DNA of 52,326 bases from Actinomycetota bacterium (GCA_028697145.1 JAQVFR010000023.1:1-52326), one strand, 5' to 3'. Numbered from the stretch's first letter, positions 8,280-16,373 are shown. Made by a program: numbers and translations. Notes: a model not told the origin generated them from the letters alone.

Positions 8280-8380
8280 CATTGTCGTTGCGAGGCGGCA
8301 CGGCGGCCACGGCAATCTCCTTGAGACGAAACCCGGTTCGTGCCACGAGAGGATCACTTCGCTTGTGCTCGCTAAGATAA
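8280..8380. repeat. Degenerate interspersed intergenic repeat
   Basis: The segment opens with TTGTCGTTGCGAGG and has GGCAATCTCC in its first half and CTTCGCTTGTGCTCGC near its end. This resembles, from memory, a family of dispersed intergenic repeats with GTCATTGCGAGG and GCAATCTC boxes found in many bacterial genomes. The copy is degenerate and no other copy is visible in the window. It contains no credible ORF. Confidence 0.3.
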
Positions 8381-8385
8381 CACCA

Positions 8386-8463
8386 AGGCACGAGGCGAGG
8401 CTTGACCCCCGTGCCTCACCCCCGTGCCTCAGGCACGAGGCGAGGCTTGACCCCCGTGCCTCA
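8386..8463. repeat. Two 33-bp direct repeats forming hairpins, overlapping the msrA 3' end
   Basis: Identical 33-bp units occupy 8386-8418 and 8431-8463 at a 45-bp period. The 12-bp gap copies the unit's own end. Each unit has AGGCACG and CGTGCCT at its ends and can fold into a 7-bp stem, like a REP/palindromic unit. The right unit encodes the last residues of MsrA. Two units are too few, and the gap is repeat-derived, so this is not a CRISPR array. Confidence 0.7.
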
Positions 8464-8971
8464 ACTTCGCGATTTTGGGGGAGATGACGGCGCGGCAGTA
8501 GGGCTCGTTAGGGTTCCTGTCGTAGTATGCGCGATGGTATTCCTCGGCGGGATAGAACCTCTCCAGCTCCTTGACCTCGGTGACGATGGGCTTGTCGTAT
8601 TTCCCCGCCAGTTCGGAGATGAACTTCTCCACCTTCAACTTCTGCGTATAAGAGTCATAGAGGACGATCGAGCGGTACTGGGTGCCGACGTCACCGCCCT
8701 GGCGGTTGAGGGAGGTGGGGTCGTGGGTCGCGAAGAAAACCTCCAACAGATCCTCGAGGGAGATCACCTCGGGATCGAACTCCACCTCCACCACCTCGGC
8801 GTGCCCGGTGCCCTCACGGCACACCTGGCGGTACGTGGGATCCTCGGTCACGCCGCCGGCGTAACCCGGCGTCGCCCTGAGCACCCCGACCAGGGTCTTG
8901 AGCAGCGCCTCGGTACACCAGAAACATCCACCTCCCAGGACGATGGTCTCGTGGCTATCCTGCATCGTCAT
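8429..8971 (-). CDS. msrA: Peptide-methionine (S)-S-oxide reductase
   Basis: The 180-residue protein carries the MsrA catalytic motif GGCFWCTE (about residues 13-20), with the nucleophilic Cys, and further conserved segments [16 protein letters not shown] and [23 protein letters not shown]. It reduces methionine-S-sulfoxide in damaged proteins. The C-terminus is odd: after the conserved [10 protein letters not shown] it reads HGGQASPRA, encoded by a dispersed repeat unit, so the original tail was probably replaced. The start overlaps the end of msrB by 17 bases, so the two are cotranscribed and translationally coupled. Confidence 0.95.
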   Translation of the reverse strand: MTMQDSHETIVLGGGCFWCTEALLKTLVGVLRATPGYAGGVTEDPTYRQVCREGTGHAEVVEVEFDPEVISLEDLLEVFFATHDPTSLNRQGGDVGTQYRSIVLYDSYTQKLKVEKFISELAGKYDKPIVTEVKELERFYPAEEYHRAYYDRNPNEPYCRAVISPKIAKLRHGGQASPRA

Positions 8972-9326
8972 CGGGGATAAACCTCATGGAGATAGAATTG
9001 ACGCAGTGGCGGGTGTTCTTGGGGGTGAACCCCTCACCCTCGAATACGTGCCCCAGGTGGCCGCCGCAGGCGGCGCAGACGATCTCCGTCCTCCTGCCGT
9101 CCGCGTCGGGCTGCCTCTTCACCGCGCCCTCTATCTCGTCGTCGAAACTGGGCCAGCCGCAGCCGGAATGGAACTTGTCGTCCGAGCGGAAAAGCGGAGC
9201 GCCGCACCGCTTGCAGGAATAAGTACCGGGCTCGAAGAGATCGGTGTACTCTCCCTTGAACGGCAGCTCCGTCCCCTTGTGGATGATGACCCTCTCTTCC
9301 TCACGCGTAAGCTCTTTATCTTCCAT
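8955..9326 (-). CDS. msrB: Peptide-methionine (R)-S-oxide reductase
   Basis: A 123-residue MsrB with both zinc-binding CxxC pairs (CKRCG and [12 protein letters not shown]), the CGWPSF segment, and the catalytic Cys in [11 protein letters not shown] near the C-terminus. It repairs methionine-R-sulfoxide and complements MsrA. It is the first gene of the minus-strand msrB-msrA operon. Its length is normal for a stand-alone MsrB, with no signal peptide, so it acts in the cytoplasm. Confidence 0.95.
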   Translation of the reverse strand: MEDKELTREEERVIIHKGTELPFKGEYTDLFEPGTYSCKRCGAPLFRSDDKFHSGCGWPSFDDEIEGAVKRQPDADGRRTEIVCAACGGHLGHVFEGEGFTPKNTRHCVNSISMRFIPDDDAG

Positions 9327-9366
9327 GACAATAATATATGACCTTTCGCTGACACTTGGCTATGCT

Positions 9367-9410
9367 GCATGTCAGACAGCGCGGGCATGGTGTCCGCGGG
9401 GCTGACATGC
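9367..9410. promoter_or_regulatory. Inverted repeat between msrB and the flavoprotein operon
   Basis: GCATGTCAG (9367-9375) and CTGACATGC (9402-9410) are perfect 9-bp inverted arms separated by 26 bases in a divergent intergenic region. They could be paired operator half-sites or a hairpin. A TAGAAT -10-like box for the rightward operon lies at 9497-9502. No regulator can be assigned. Confidence 0.35.
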
Positions 9411-9543
9411 GGGACTACGCTCCACGGGCCGTCACCTGCCGCGCGGAATAGGCGTGCGCATCTGCCCGGAAGTCGAAATCTGGCGGCCCTTGCGGGTAGA
9501 ATGATATGAGCGAAGAAGGGACGATAACGGGAAAGCGTGAGTC

Positions 9544-11103
9544 ATGTCGGCAGAATACCAATCACTGCCGTCCCGGGCCGGGCTGGTTGTAGTGGGCGGC
9601 GGGGTCATCGGGTGCTCCATCGCCAGGGAGGCCGCCCGCTATATCTCCGGTATTGTCATCCTGGAGAAGGAGAGTGACGTCTCCTGCGGCACTTCCAAGG
9701 CCAACAACGCCGAGGTGCACTCGGGCATCGGCGAGGACGCCGGCACCCTGAAACAGAAGCTCAACGTGCGTGGAAACCAGCTCTACGACGAGTTCGTGCG
9801 AGGCCTCGGGGTCGAGCTCAAGCGCCAGGGGATGCTCCTCGTGGTCACCCAGCGCACCGTCCCCGTGGACGAGACGGGCGGCATGAGCGAGTCCGAGCGC
9901 GAGGATATCCTCACCCGCAAGATCCCCGATGCTATCGTCGCCTACGGCGAGAAGGCCGGGATCAAGGGGTTGCGAACGCTCACCCGGGACGAGGTCTTCG
10001 CCACGGAGCCCAACGTCACCCGCGAGGCGGTGGCCGGCGTGTTCGACGAGACCTACGGCCTCATCAGCCCCTACAAGCTGACCATAGCCCTGGCCGAACA
10101 TGCCGTGATCAACGGTGCGCGCGTCTTCCTAAACACCGAGGTCACCGGTTTCCGGGTGGAGGACGGCGAGGTCAAGGCGGTGATCACGGACCGCGGGGAG
10201 ATAGAGACACCCCTGGTGATAAACGCCGCGGGCGTGTTCGCCGACGAGGTGGCGGACATGGCCGGCGCGGGCGGGTTCGTCATCCATCCCCGCAAAGGCG
10301 CCTCCCTGCTATTCGACCGCCAGGTGACGGCGGAATACGTACGCTCCAGCGTGGCCGAGTTCCGCATGCCGGGGCAGAAGACCACCCAGAGCAAGGGCGG
10401 CGGCGCCATGCCCACCGCCGAGGGCAACCTGCAACTCGGACCCACCGCCATCGAGACCGGCGACAAGTACGACACATCCATCTCCGCCGAGGAGATAGAG
10501 GAGATCTTCGAGAGGTTTCACTACCTGCTGCCCGATTTTCCCAGGGATGCACTCATCTCCGCCTTCAGCGGCATCCGCGCCCCCACCCTGGAGGAGGACT
10601 TCGTCATCGGCGCCTCGGAGGCGGTGCGCGGCTTCGTCAACGTGGCGGGCATCCAGTCTCCCGGGCTGGCCTCCGCCCCCGCCATCGCGGAGATGGTCAT
10701 GGGCATACTGCACGACCTGGGCCTGCCGCGCGAACCGCGGCCGGATTTCGACCCGGTGAGGCCCGCGCCGCCCAAGTTCTCCGAGCTCCCGGTCGCGGAG
10801 CGCAACCGGCTCATCGCCGCGGATCCGCGCTGGGGCCACGTCATCTGCCGCTGCGAGACGGTAACGGAGATGGAGGTGGTGAACGCCATCCACGCCATCA
10901 TCCCCGCCACCAACATGGACGCGGTCAAGCGCCGCACCCGCACGGGCATGGGCCGCTGCCAGGGGGGTTTCTGCCACGGCCGTGTGGCGTCCATCCTGGC
11001 GCGGGAACTCGGGACTCCCATCACCGCGGTGACCAAGGACGGGGAGAGTTCTCCCGTCTTTCTGGGTATGGCCAAGGATTTCCTCGTGGAGGAAAAAAGA
11101 TGA
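9544..11103 (+). CDS. GlpA-like FAD-dependent oxidoreductase with BFD-type [2Fe-2S] domain
   Basis: The 519-residue flavoprotein begins with the dinucleotide-binding motif VVVGGGVIGCSIAREAAR (about residues 13-30) of the DAO/GlpA fold. It ends with a BFD-like iron-sulfur domain whose cysteines are in CRCETVTE (about 435) and GRCQGGFC (about 470-477). This matches anaerobic glycerol-3-phosphate dehydrogenase-like proteins. It is first in a tightly overlapping trio with a second flavoprotein and a DUF1667 protein, an arrangement known from glycerol-phosphate oxidation operons. No glycerol kinase or facilitator gene is nearby, so the substrate remains a family inference. Confidence 0.85.
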   Translation: MSAEYQSLPSRAGLVVVGGGVIGCSIAREAARYISGIVILEKESDVSCGTSKANNAEVHSGIGEDAGTLKQKLNVRGNQLYDEFVRGLGVELKRQGMLLVVTQRTVPVDETGGMSESEREDILTRKIPDAIVAYGEKAGIKGLRTLTRDEVFATEPNVTREAVAGVFDETYGLISPYKLTIALAEHAVINGARVFLNTEVTGFRVEDGEVKAVITDRGEIETPLVINAAGVFADEVADMAGAGGFVIHPRKGASLLFDRQVTAEYVRSSVAEFRMPGQKTTQSKGGGAMPTAEGNLQLGPTAIETGDKYDTSISAEEIEEIFERFHYLLPDFPRDALISAFSGIRAPTLEEDFVIGASEAVRGFVNVAGIQSPGLASAPAIAEMVMGILHDLGLPREPRPDFDPVRPAPPKFSELPVAERNRLIAADPRWGHVICRCETVTEMEVVNAIHAIIPATNMDAVKRRTRTGMGRCQGGFCHGRVASILARELGTPITAVTKDGESSPVFLGMAKDFLVEEKR

Positions 11104-12380
11104 AAGCGGCGGAAAGGCCCGATTGCGTGGTCATAGGCGCGGGACCGGCCGGGCTGGGAGCGGCCCTGGCGGCCCGCGAGGCGGGCTTGCGCCACGTCAT
11201 GCTGGTGGAGAGGGACTTCGAGCTCGGGGGCATCCTGCCCCAGTGCATACACGACGGCTTCGGCTCCATCGTCTTCGACCAGGTGCTCACCGGGCCCCAG
11301 TACGCCCAGCGCTTTATCGACCGCGTGGAGAAGTCGGGCATCGACATCAGGCTGAACACCATGGTGCTGGAGATGCGGCCCGACCGGCGCATCACGGCCG
11401 TGAACCCCGGCGACGGCGTCTTCGAACTGGAGCCGGCGGCCATCGTCCTGGCCATGGGCTGCCGCGAGAGGACGCGCCACCAGGTGATGATACCCGGCTA
11501 CCGCCCCGCGGGCGTCATCTGCGCCGGCGCCGCCCAGAGGGACATAAACATCGATGGCGTCATGCCGGGCAGGCGCGTGGTCATCCTCGGCTCGGGCGAC
11601 ATCGGCCTGATCATGGCACGCCGTTTCACGCTGGAGGGCGCGGAGGTGGAAGGGGTCTACGAGATCATGCCCCACGCCGGCGGGCTCACCCGCAACGTGG
11701 TGCAGTGCCTGCACGACTACGACATCCCCCTGCATCTGTCCCACACCGTCACCTTCATCCACGGCCGCAAAAGGGTGAAGGCGGTGACGGTGGCCGCGGT
11801 CGATGAAAACCTCAAACCGATAAAGGACAGCGAGCGCCGGGTCCCCTGCGATTCCCTGGTCCTCTCGGTGGGCCTCATCCCCGAGAACGAGCTCTCCAAG
11901 CAGGCTGGCGTGGAGCTGGACGCGGTGACGGCGGGGCCGGTGGTGGATGAGACCATGCACACCTCCGTGGACGGCATATTCGCCTGCGGGAACGTGGTCG
12001 GCGTCTTCGACCTCGTGGACTGGGTGACGCGCACGGCCGAGACGGCGGGGAGGGCCGCGGCCGAATACGTGCTGGAGGAGATGAGGAAAGAGCCCCCCAT
12101 ACGCGTGAACCCCGGGAGGAACGTCAAGTTCGTCATACCGCAGCTGGTGAGGCGGCCGGAGCGCGGTGTCGATTTCTTCTTCCGCGTGGAGCATGCGGAG
12201 AAGGCGGTGAGGACCAGGGTGCTGGCGGGAAACGAGGAGGTCTATTCCCGCAAGGCTAAGTTCGTGCGGCCGCCGGAGATGGTGCACGCGGAGGTAGGCG
12301 CGCAGGCGGCCCGCCCGCGCGAGGTCACCATCGCCGTGGAGACGGGCGGAAAGAAAGATATCTCGAGCGATGAAGAGTAA
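11100..12380 (+). CDS. NAD(P)/FAD-dependent oxidoreductase (second subunit of trio)
   Basis: A 426-residue pyridine nucleotide-disulfide-type flavoprotein. An FAD motif VIGAGPAGLGAALAAREAG lies at about residues 11-29, a second nucleotide-binding motif VVILGSGDIGLIMARR lies at about 159-174, and FACGNVVGVFDLVDWV near 299 is the FAD-contact region. It probably passes electrons between the GlpA-like subunit and the small DUF1667 protein or a further acceptor. Its ATG overlaps the upstream stop (ATGA), and its end overlaps the next gene by 11 bases. Confidence 0.88.
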   Translation: MKAAERPDCVVIGAGPAGLGAALAAREAGLRHVMLVERDFELGGILPQCIHDGFGSIVFDQVLTGPQYAQRFIDRVEKSGIDIRLNTMVLEMRPDRRITAVNPGDGVFELEPAAIVLAMGCRERTRHQVMIPGYRPAGVICAGAAQRDINIDGVMPGRRVVILGSGDIGLIMARRFTLEGAEVEGVYEIMPHAGGLTRNVVQCLHDYDIPLHLSHTVTFIHGRKRVKAVTVAAVDENLKPIKDSERRVPCDSLVLSVGLIPENELSKQAGVELDAVTAGPVVDETMHTSVDGIFACGNVVGVFDLVDWVTRTAETAGRAAAEYVLEEMRKEPPIRVNPGRNVKFVIPQLVRRPERGVDFFFRVEHAEKAVRTRVLAGNEEVYSRKAKFVRPPEMVHAEVGAQAARPREVTIAVETGGKKDISSDEE

Positions 12381-12747
12381 ACACGAGTTCACGTGCATCA
12401 ACTGCCCTTTGAGCTGCAGCCTCGTGCTCAGCGAGGAAGACGGCGAGGTGCTGGAGGTAAGCGGCGCCGACTGCAAGGTCGGCGAGAAGTACGCCGTGGA
12501 GGAGTTCAAAGACCCGCGGCGCACGCTGAGCACCACGGTCAAGGTGAAGGGCGGCGCATTGCCCCTGCTGCCGGTGGTGAGCGCCTCTCCCATACCGAAG
12601 CGCCTGGTCAGGGATGCGGTCAGGGCGCTGGCGGAGGTCGTGCTCGAGGCCCCGGTCGCGGACGGCCAGGTTATATACGAAGACATCATGGGCACCGGCG
12701 TCAACGTGGTGGCTTCCCGCACGCTCGGCTGTGAGCACGATGGCTGA
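12370..12747 (+). CDS. DUF1667 family protein (small subunit of flavoprotein trio)
   Basis: The 125-residue protein starts MKSKHEFTCINCPLSCSLVL. Its CxxCPxxC motif at residues 9-16, followed by Cys in GADCKVG (about 36), could bind an iron-sulfur cluster. The family is annotated DUF1667 and commonly follows GlpA-like and NAD/FAD flavoprotein genes, as here. The C-terminal half, including PVVSASPIPK and EDIMGTGVNVVASR, also fits. It likely serves as the electron-transfer subunit; this is inference from context. Confidence 0.82.
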   Translation: MKSKHEFTCINCPLSCSLVLSEEDGEVLEVSGADCKVGEKYAVEEFKDPRRTLSTTVKVKGGALPLLPVVSASPIPKRLVRDAVRALAEVVLEAPVADGQVIYEDIMGTGVNVVASRTLGCEHDG

Positions 12748-13762
12748 CGTCGACGGCCTGCCCGGGAAAGCGAGGGAGAGGGCGCGCAGGAGCGAGCAGC
12801 CTTCCTGGACACCGCCCATGCTCGCCACCCTTACCAGCGGCCGCTTCTCCAGCGAGGACTGGATCTACGAGCGCAAACTGGACGGCGAGCGCTGCCTGGC
12901 CTTCAAGCAGGGAGGTCGGGTGAAGCTCTATTCCAGGAACAGGAAACCGCTCAACGCCGCATACCCGGAGCTGGTTGAGGCCCTGGAGGGCCAGGGGGCT
13001 GACGGTTTCGTCGTGGACGGCGAGGTGGTGGCCTTCGAGGGGAACAAGACCAGCTTCTCCCGCCTGCAGAGGCGCATTCACGTCGAGGACCCGGAGAGGG
13101 CGCGCCGCAGCGGCGTCCCCGTCTATTACTACCTGTTCGACCTCCTCTACGCATACGGCTACGACGTCACCAGGGTACCCTTGAGACACCGCAAGGCATT
13201 GCTGAAGAGGCTCCTGGACTACGAAGACCCTCTGCGCTTTCTGCCCCACCGCAACAGGGATGGAGAGAGGTATTACGAGGAGGCATGCCGCAGGGGCTGG
13301 GAAGGGGTCATCGCCAAGAGGGCGGACGGTCCATACGCGCACAGGCGTTCCCCGGACTGGCTCAAGTTCAAGTGCGCGCGCGAACAGGAGCTGGTGATCG
13401 GCGGCTTCACGGAACCGCGGGGGAGCAGGAGGGGTTTAGGGGCGCTCCTGGTGGGATACTACGAGGGGGAGGAGCTGCGTTACGCGGGCAAGGTCGGCAC
13501 GGGTTTCGATGACCGTACCCTGGAGAAGCTCGTGGGAATACTCATGGAGATAGAGGTGGATGAAAACCCCTTCGGCGCCGCGGACATCAGCGAGAAAGGG
13601 GTTCACTGGGTCGAGCCGTTACTGGTGGCCCAGGTGGGATTCACGGAGTGGACGCCCGATAACAGGCTGCGCCATCCCCGCTACCTGGGGCTGCGCCGCG
13701 ACAAGAGGCCTCGAGAGGTGCGCAGGGAAGTCGCAGAGGGGCGCAGGGACCGTCCGGGGTGA
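12740..13762 (+). CDS. ATP-dependent DNA ligase, LigD ligase-domain type
   Basis: A 340-residue stand-alone ligase. The adenylation lysine lies in ERKLDGER (about residue 46), motif III is DGEVVAFEG, motif IV is EGVIAKRADG and motif V is DWLKFKC. An OB-fold with GALLVGYYEGEELRYAGKVGTGF follows. It matches the ligase module of LigD and would seal ends in NHEJ. The other LigD modules are in a separate gene at 16905 and Ku is at 18441. The start overlaps the DUF1667 gene by 8 bases although the functions look unrelated. An in-frame GTG at 12731 is an alternative start. Confidence 0.9.
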   Translation: MADVDGLPGKARERARRSEQPSWTPPMLATLTSGRFSSEDWIYERKLDGERCLAFKQGGRVKLYSRNRKPLNAAYPELVEALEGQGADGFVVDGEVVAFEGNKTSFSRLQRRIHVEDPERARRSGVPVYYYLFDLLYAYGYDVTRVPLRHRKALLKRLLDYEDPLRFLPHRNRDGERYYEEACRRGWEGVIAKRADGPYAHRRSPDWLKFKCAREQELVIGGFTEPRGSRRGLGALLVGYYEGEELRYAGKVGTGFDDRTLEKLVGILMEIEVDENPFGAADISEKGVHWVEPLLVAQVGFTEWTPDNRLRHPRYLGLRRDKRPREVRREVAEGRRDRPG

Positions 13763-14162
13763 AAGAGAGACTCGGCGCAACAGCCCGCGGAGGAGGATGA
13801 TGTGGCGATGGAGGGTAGCCGATGACCTCGTTGCAGCTCCTGAGGTGGGGATTGCTCTCATCGGGCTCACCGCGGTCGAGCGGGAAGGTGACCGGCGGAG
13901 CAGGAATGGGCGAGGGCTCCGGCCCCCACGACGCCGGCCAGCCATAGCAATCGTTCAACCACTGCTGGTTTTCAAGTGAAACCGGTCTGTCCAGGTCCAT
14001 GTCCGGGCTCGTCTCTATCTGCTAGCTGTCGAGGGGCGGGAATGGTTTTATCCCCACCCGTTCAGGGGAATAATCGCAACAGCGGGTACACTCGGGGCCG
14101 GGAGTTTCGAGCCGCGCTGACGTGTTGGACCGCATTTGGGATGCGGCGTACGAGGAAGGAAA
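13763..14162. other. 400-bp intergenic region with one candidate promoter
   Basis: No convincing gene is seen. Open frames on both strands lack recognisable motifs or ribosome binding sites. The right end holds a stress-type promoter candidate (14045-14071) and the leader of the hydrolase gene. A Pro-rich minus-strand frame at 13641-14000 was judged chance. Confidence 0.5.
14045..14071 (+). promoter_or_regulatory. Candidate SigB/SigF-type promoter upstream of hydrolase
   Basis: GTTTTA (14045-14050) and GGGAAT (14066-14071) are separated by 15 bp, or 14 bp if GGGGAA is taken. The block CCCGTTCAGGGGAATAAT closely matches CCCGTTAAGGGGCATAAT upstream of the HEAT gene at 7156, including bases outside the two boxes. 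Shared control of the two genes is likely. Confidence 0.42.
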
Positions 14163-15017
14163 ATGGAGGATATCGTTGACACCCCAGGCACCAGGAGGCA
14201 TGCCGATGACATCCTGGTCGCCGAATACGAGGTGAATACGGAGCCCTGCCGCGCTAAGACCCTGGACGGGGTCGAACTGGACGCCCTCCGCATGGGGAAG
14301 GAGCCCGATAAGGCGGTGATAATCTGCCATGGTTACGCGGGCAACAAGAACGCCGTCAACCTGGTGGCTCTGGCCGAGGACATGTCGAGGTTCTATACGG
14401 TATATACCTTCGATTTCCGGGGCCACGGGCTCTCCGGGGGGAAGTCCACCTTCTATTTCATGGAGGTGCTGGATATCCTCGCCGTTGTCGGCCTGGCGAG
14501 GGGTGACGGCAACCGCCGTATAGGCGTCATAGGATTCTCCATGGGCGGTATGGCTGCCCTGCGTTATGCCGGCATCTTCGGGGGGTTGGACTCCGTCATC
14601 GCCGTGGGCGTCGCGGGGGATATAAGGAAGAGCTACAAGCCCTGGGCGCTTTTCCTCCGCTTTCTCCTGGGGAGCTCGACGGGGCGGGCTCTCGCGAAAG
14701 CGATATACAACGTAAAGGTGGACAAGGCCTGGAAGAAGGCCGCTCCGCCCTCCGCCCTTGTCGGACGGATATACCCCCAACCCATGACCATAATCCAGGG
14801 GAAGGACGACCGCATTTTCCCGCTGCGGGAAGCGAAATCCCTGTACAGGTTGGCGCGTGGAAACGCCCGCTTCAGGAGCTTCGAGGATTTCGGGCATGCC
14901 GAGGAGGGGTACGATCGTGAGCTCTTCGCATATCTCAAGTCCGTGCTGGACGAGGACTTCGCGTCCGCCGGTGACGAGGAAAGGAGGTCATATCGCAGGC
15001 TTGCTCGCAAGCACTGA
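14163..15017 (+). CDS. Alpha/beta hydrolase
   Basis: The 284-residue protein has the alpha/beta-hydrolase fold: the oxyanion region CHGYAGNKN (about 60), FDFRGHGLSGG, the nucleophile elbow GFSMGG with Ser near residue 125, and the late Asp in QGKDDRIFPL and His in DFGHAEEGYD. No signal peptide is evident, although VIAVG-containing and LFLRFLLGS segments are moderately hydrophobic. The ATG at 14163 follows GAGGAAGGA. It is followed by an encapsulated-type ferritin gene 66 bases later. Substrate not predictable. Confidence 0.85.
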   Translation: MEDIVDTPGTRRHADDILVAEYEVNTEPCRAKTLDGVELDALRMGKEPDKAVIICHGYAGNKNAVNLVALAEDMSRFYTVYTFDFRGHGLSGGKSTFYFMEVLDILAVVGLARGDGNRRIGVIGFSMGGMAALRYAGIFGGLDSVIAVGVAGDIRKSYKPWALFLRFLLGSSTGRALAKAIYNVKVDKAWKKAAPPSALVGRIYPQPMTIIQGKDDRIFPLREAKSLYRLARGNARFRSFEDFGHAEEGYDRELFAYLKSVLDEDFASAGDEERRSYRRLARKH

Positions 15018-15083
15018 AAGCGATATCGACAGTGCTGCTTCGCAGGGTGTCGAACCAGCAGGAAGGTAAAGGGGTGATTTGCC

Positions 15084-15377
15084 GTGGCGGAACCATATCA
15101 CGAACCGGTCGAGCTGATTCCCGAGAAGGCAAGGGATTACCACCGGGCCATCGTGTCCCTCATCGAGGAGCTGCAGGCGGTCGACTGGTACGACCAGAGG
15201 ATCAAGGCCACCAAGAACAAGGAGCTGAAGGAGGTCCTCTCTCACAACAGGGACGAGGAGAAGGAACACGCGGCGATGCTGCTCGAGTGGTTGCGCAGGC
15301 GGGACGACGAGCTGTCCAGCGAATTGAAGGACTACCTGTTCACGAAGGGGAAGCTGACCGAGATAGAGGAAGGCTGA
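15084..15377 (+). CDS. Encapsulated ferritin-like protein (EncFtn family), short form
   Basis: A 97-residue two-helix ferritin-like protein. SLIEELQAVDWYDQR and HNRDEEKEHAAMLLEWLRR match EncFtn. By alignment from memory with Rhodospirillum rubrum EncFtn, the ferroxidase residues Glu32, Tyr39, Glu62 and His65 correspond to Glu29, Tyr36, Glu59 and His62 and are kept. The secondary-site Glu34 is Gln31 here. The protein ends at TEIEEG, without the C-terminal extension that usually carries an encapsulin cargo-loading peptide, and no encapsulin shell gene is in the window. GTG start at 15084 follows AAAGGGG. Predicted to oxidise Fe(II) and limit Fenton chemistry. Confidence 0.88.
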   Translation: MAEPYHEPVELIPEKARDYHRAIVSLIEELQAVDWYDQRIKATKNKELKEVLSHNRDEEKEHAAMLLEWLRRRDDELSSELKDYLFTKGKLTEIEEG

Positions 15378-15393
15378 GGACCCGGTGAACGCG

Positions 15394-15414
15394 GCGCCGG
15401 GATGATCCCGGCGC
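15394..15414. terminator. Hairpin between convergent genes
   Basis: GCGCCGGGA (15394-15402) and TCCCGGCGC (15406-15414) form a perfect 9-bp stem with a 3-base loop. It lies between the ends of the ferritin gene and the minus-strand reductase gene. There is no T-run, so termination may be weak or protein-assisted. Confidence 0.55.
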
Positions 15415-15450
15415 TCCCCTTGATCGAACGGGGATACGCGGGCGCCTCTT

Positions 15451-16161
15451 TCAGTAGCCCGCGAAATCGGAGGCCATTATGAACTCTTTATCCACCCCGA
15501 GCTTCTCCACTTCCGCGGAGACGGCCTTGTTCATCTCCGGTGGCCCCGCGACGTAAAAGGTGTAGGACGCCGGGTCCTGCAGGTGGGCTTCGAGGAACTC
15601 CCCGTCTATCCTCCCGGTCTCGCCTTCCCAGGAGGGGTCGTCGGTCATGGTGATCACGAGCTCGAGGCGGTCGTTGCCGGAGGCGCGCTCACCGAGTTCT
15701 TCCAGGAAGGGAGCCGCCTGCCGTTTGCGGTTGGAATAGAACAGGACGATGCGGAAGCCGAGACCCTCCTCCATTTCGTACCTGATCATGCTCATGAAGG
15801 GCGCGATGCCTATACCACCGGCGATAAAGGCCAGCGGCCTTGCGGTGTCTTCGGGAAGGGTGAAATCATCCCCGCCTATCTTGCCGATCTCCACCTCGCT
15901 GCCTGTGGGCATCTCCCTGAGCGACCTCTTGAAGGCACTGTCCCTCAGGCGGGTGACCATGGTTATGGTCTCCTTCTCGTTCGGGGAGTTGACGATGGAG
16001 AAATGGCGACGGGAGCCCCTCTCGTCTTCGTAGGGGGGATCGATGAGATCGACGACGAAAAACTGGCCCGGCTTGAACTCTATGAGTTCCCCGCGCAGGT
16101 CGTAATCCACCTGCAGGGTGTTCTCCGCCACCTCGACCTTGTTCTTTATCTCCGCTCTCAC
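15451..16161 (-). CDS. FAD/NAD(P)H-dependent ferredoxin reductase-family protein
   Basis: A 236-residue FNR-superfamily reductase. The FAD-binding RHFSIVNSP motif is at about residues 53-61, the NAD(P)-binding segment FIAGGIGIAPFMSMIR at about 112-127, and YVAGPPEMNKAV near residue 205. There is no iron-sulfur domain, so it is a soluble single-component electron donor. It lies between encapsulated ferritin and superoxide reductase genes. It could donate electrons to superoxide reductase, directly or through rubredoxin, or reduce ferric iron; this is inference. GTG start at 16161 follows GGGAGGAGG on the minus strand. Confidence 0.88.
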   Translation of the reverse strand: MRAEIKNKVEVAENTLQVDYDLRGELIEFKPGQFFVVDLIDPPYEDERGSRRHFSIVNSPNEKETITMVTRLRDSAFKRSLREMPTGSEVEIGKIGGDDFTLPEDTARPLAFIAGGIGIAPFMSMIRYEMEEGLGFRIVLFYSNRKRQAAPFLEELGERASGNDRLELVITMTDDPSWEGETGRIDGEFLEAHLQDPASYTFYVAGPPEMNKAVSAEVEKLGVDKEFIMASDFAGY

Positions 16162-16348
16162 GGCCGTGCCTCCTCCCGTCTCTCGAGCCTTTCGCCCTGA
16201 TCCCGTGCGTGGTGCGGATACTGCGGCATGAAGCAGATGGGAGCACGGGCGTCTTCGTCGCCGCCGACCGGATCAGGCCCCTTTCCCCCGATGCGGTCCA
16301 CTCTACATTGATTCCCCCGGCCGTGGCGCGGTAAACAAGCTTTTCGCG

Positions 16349-16373
16349 GTTATTTTGTGGTCTCGGCGGGAAT
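16349..16373 (+). promoter_or_regulatory. Candidate SigB/SigF-type promoter upstream of superoxide reductase
   Basis: GTTATT (16349-16354) and GGGAAT (16368-16373) are 13 bp apart, resembling the stress-sigma pattern at 7145 and 14045. It would leave a leader of about 70 bases before the superoxide reductase GTG. The -35 half is the weakest of the three. Confidence 0.33.

Noticed and set aside
8386-8463. CRISPR-like pair of direct repeats
   Set aside because: There are only two units, the 12-bp gap is itself derived from the repeat, and no cas genes are present. REP-like tandem units explain it better.
10521-12812. 763-codon minus-strand open frame
   Set aside because: It lies entirely opposite two well-defined flavoprotein genes and DUF1667, has no motif and is a GC-driven shadow.
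13641-14000. Pro-rich minus-strand frame after the ligase gene
   Set aside because: Half overlaps the ligase gene. There is no ribosome binding site and no recognisable family, and its low-complexity Pro runs are typical of chance frames.
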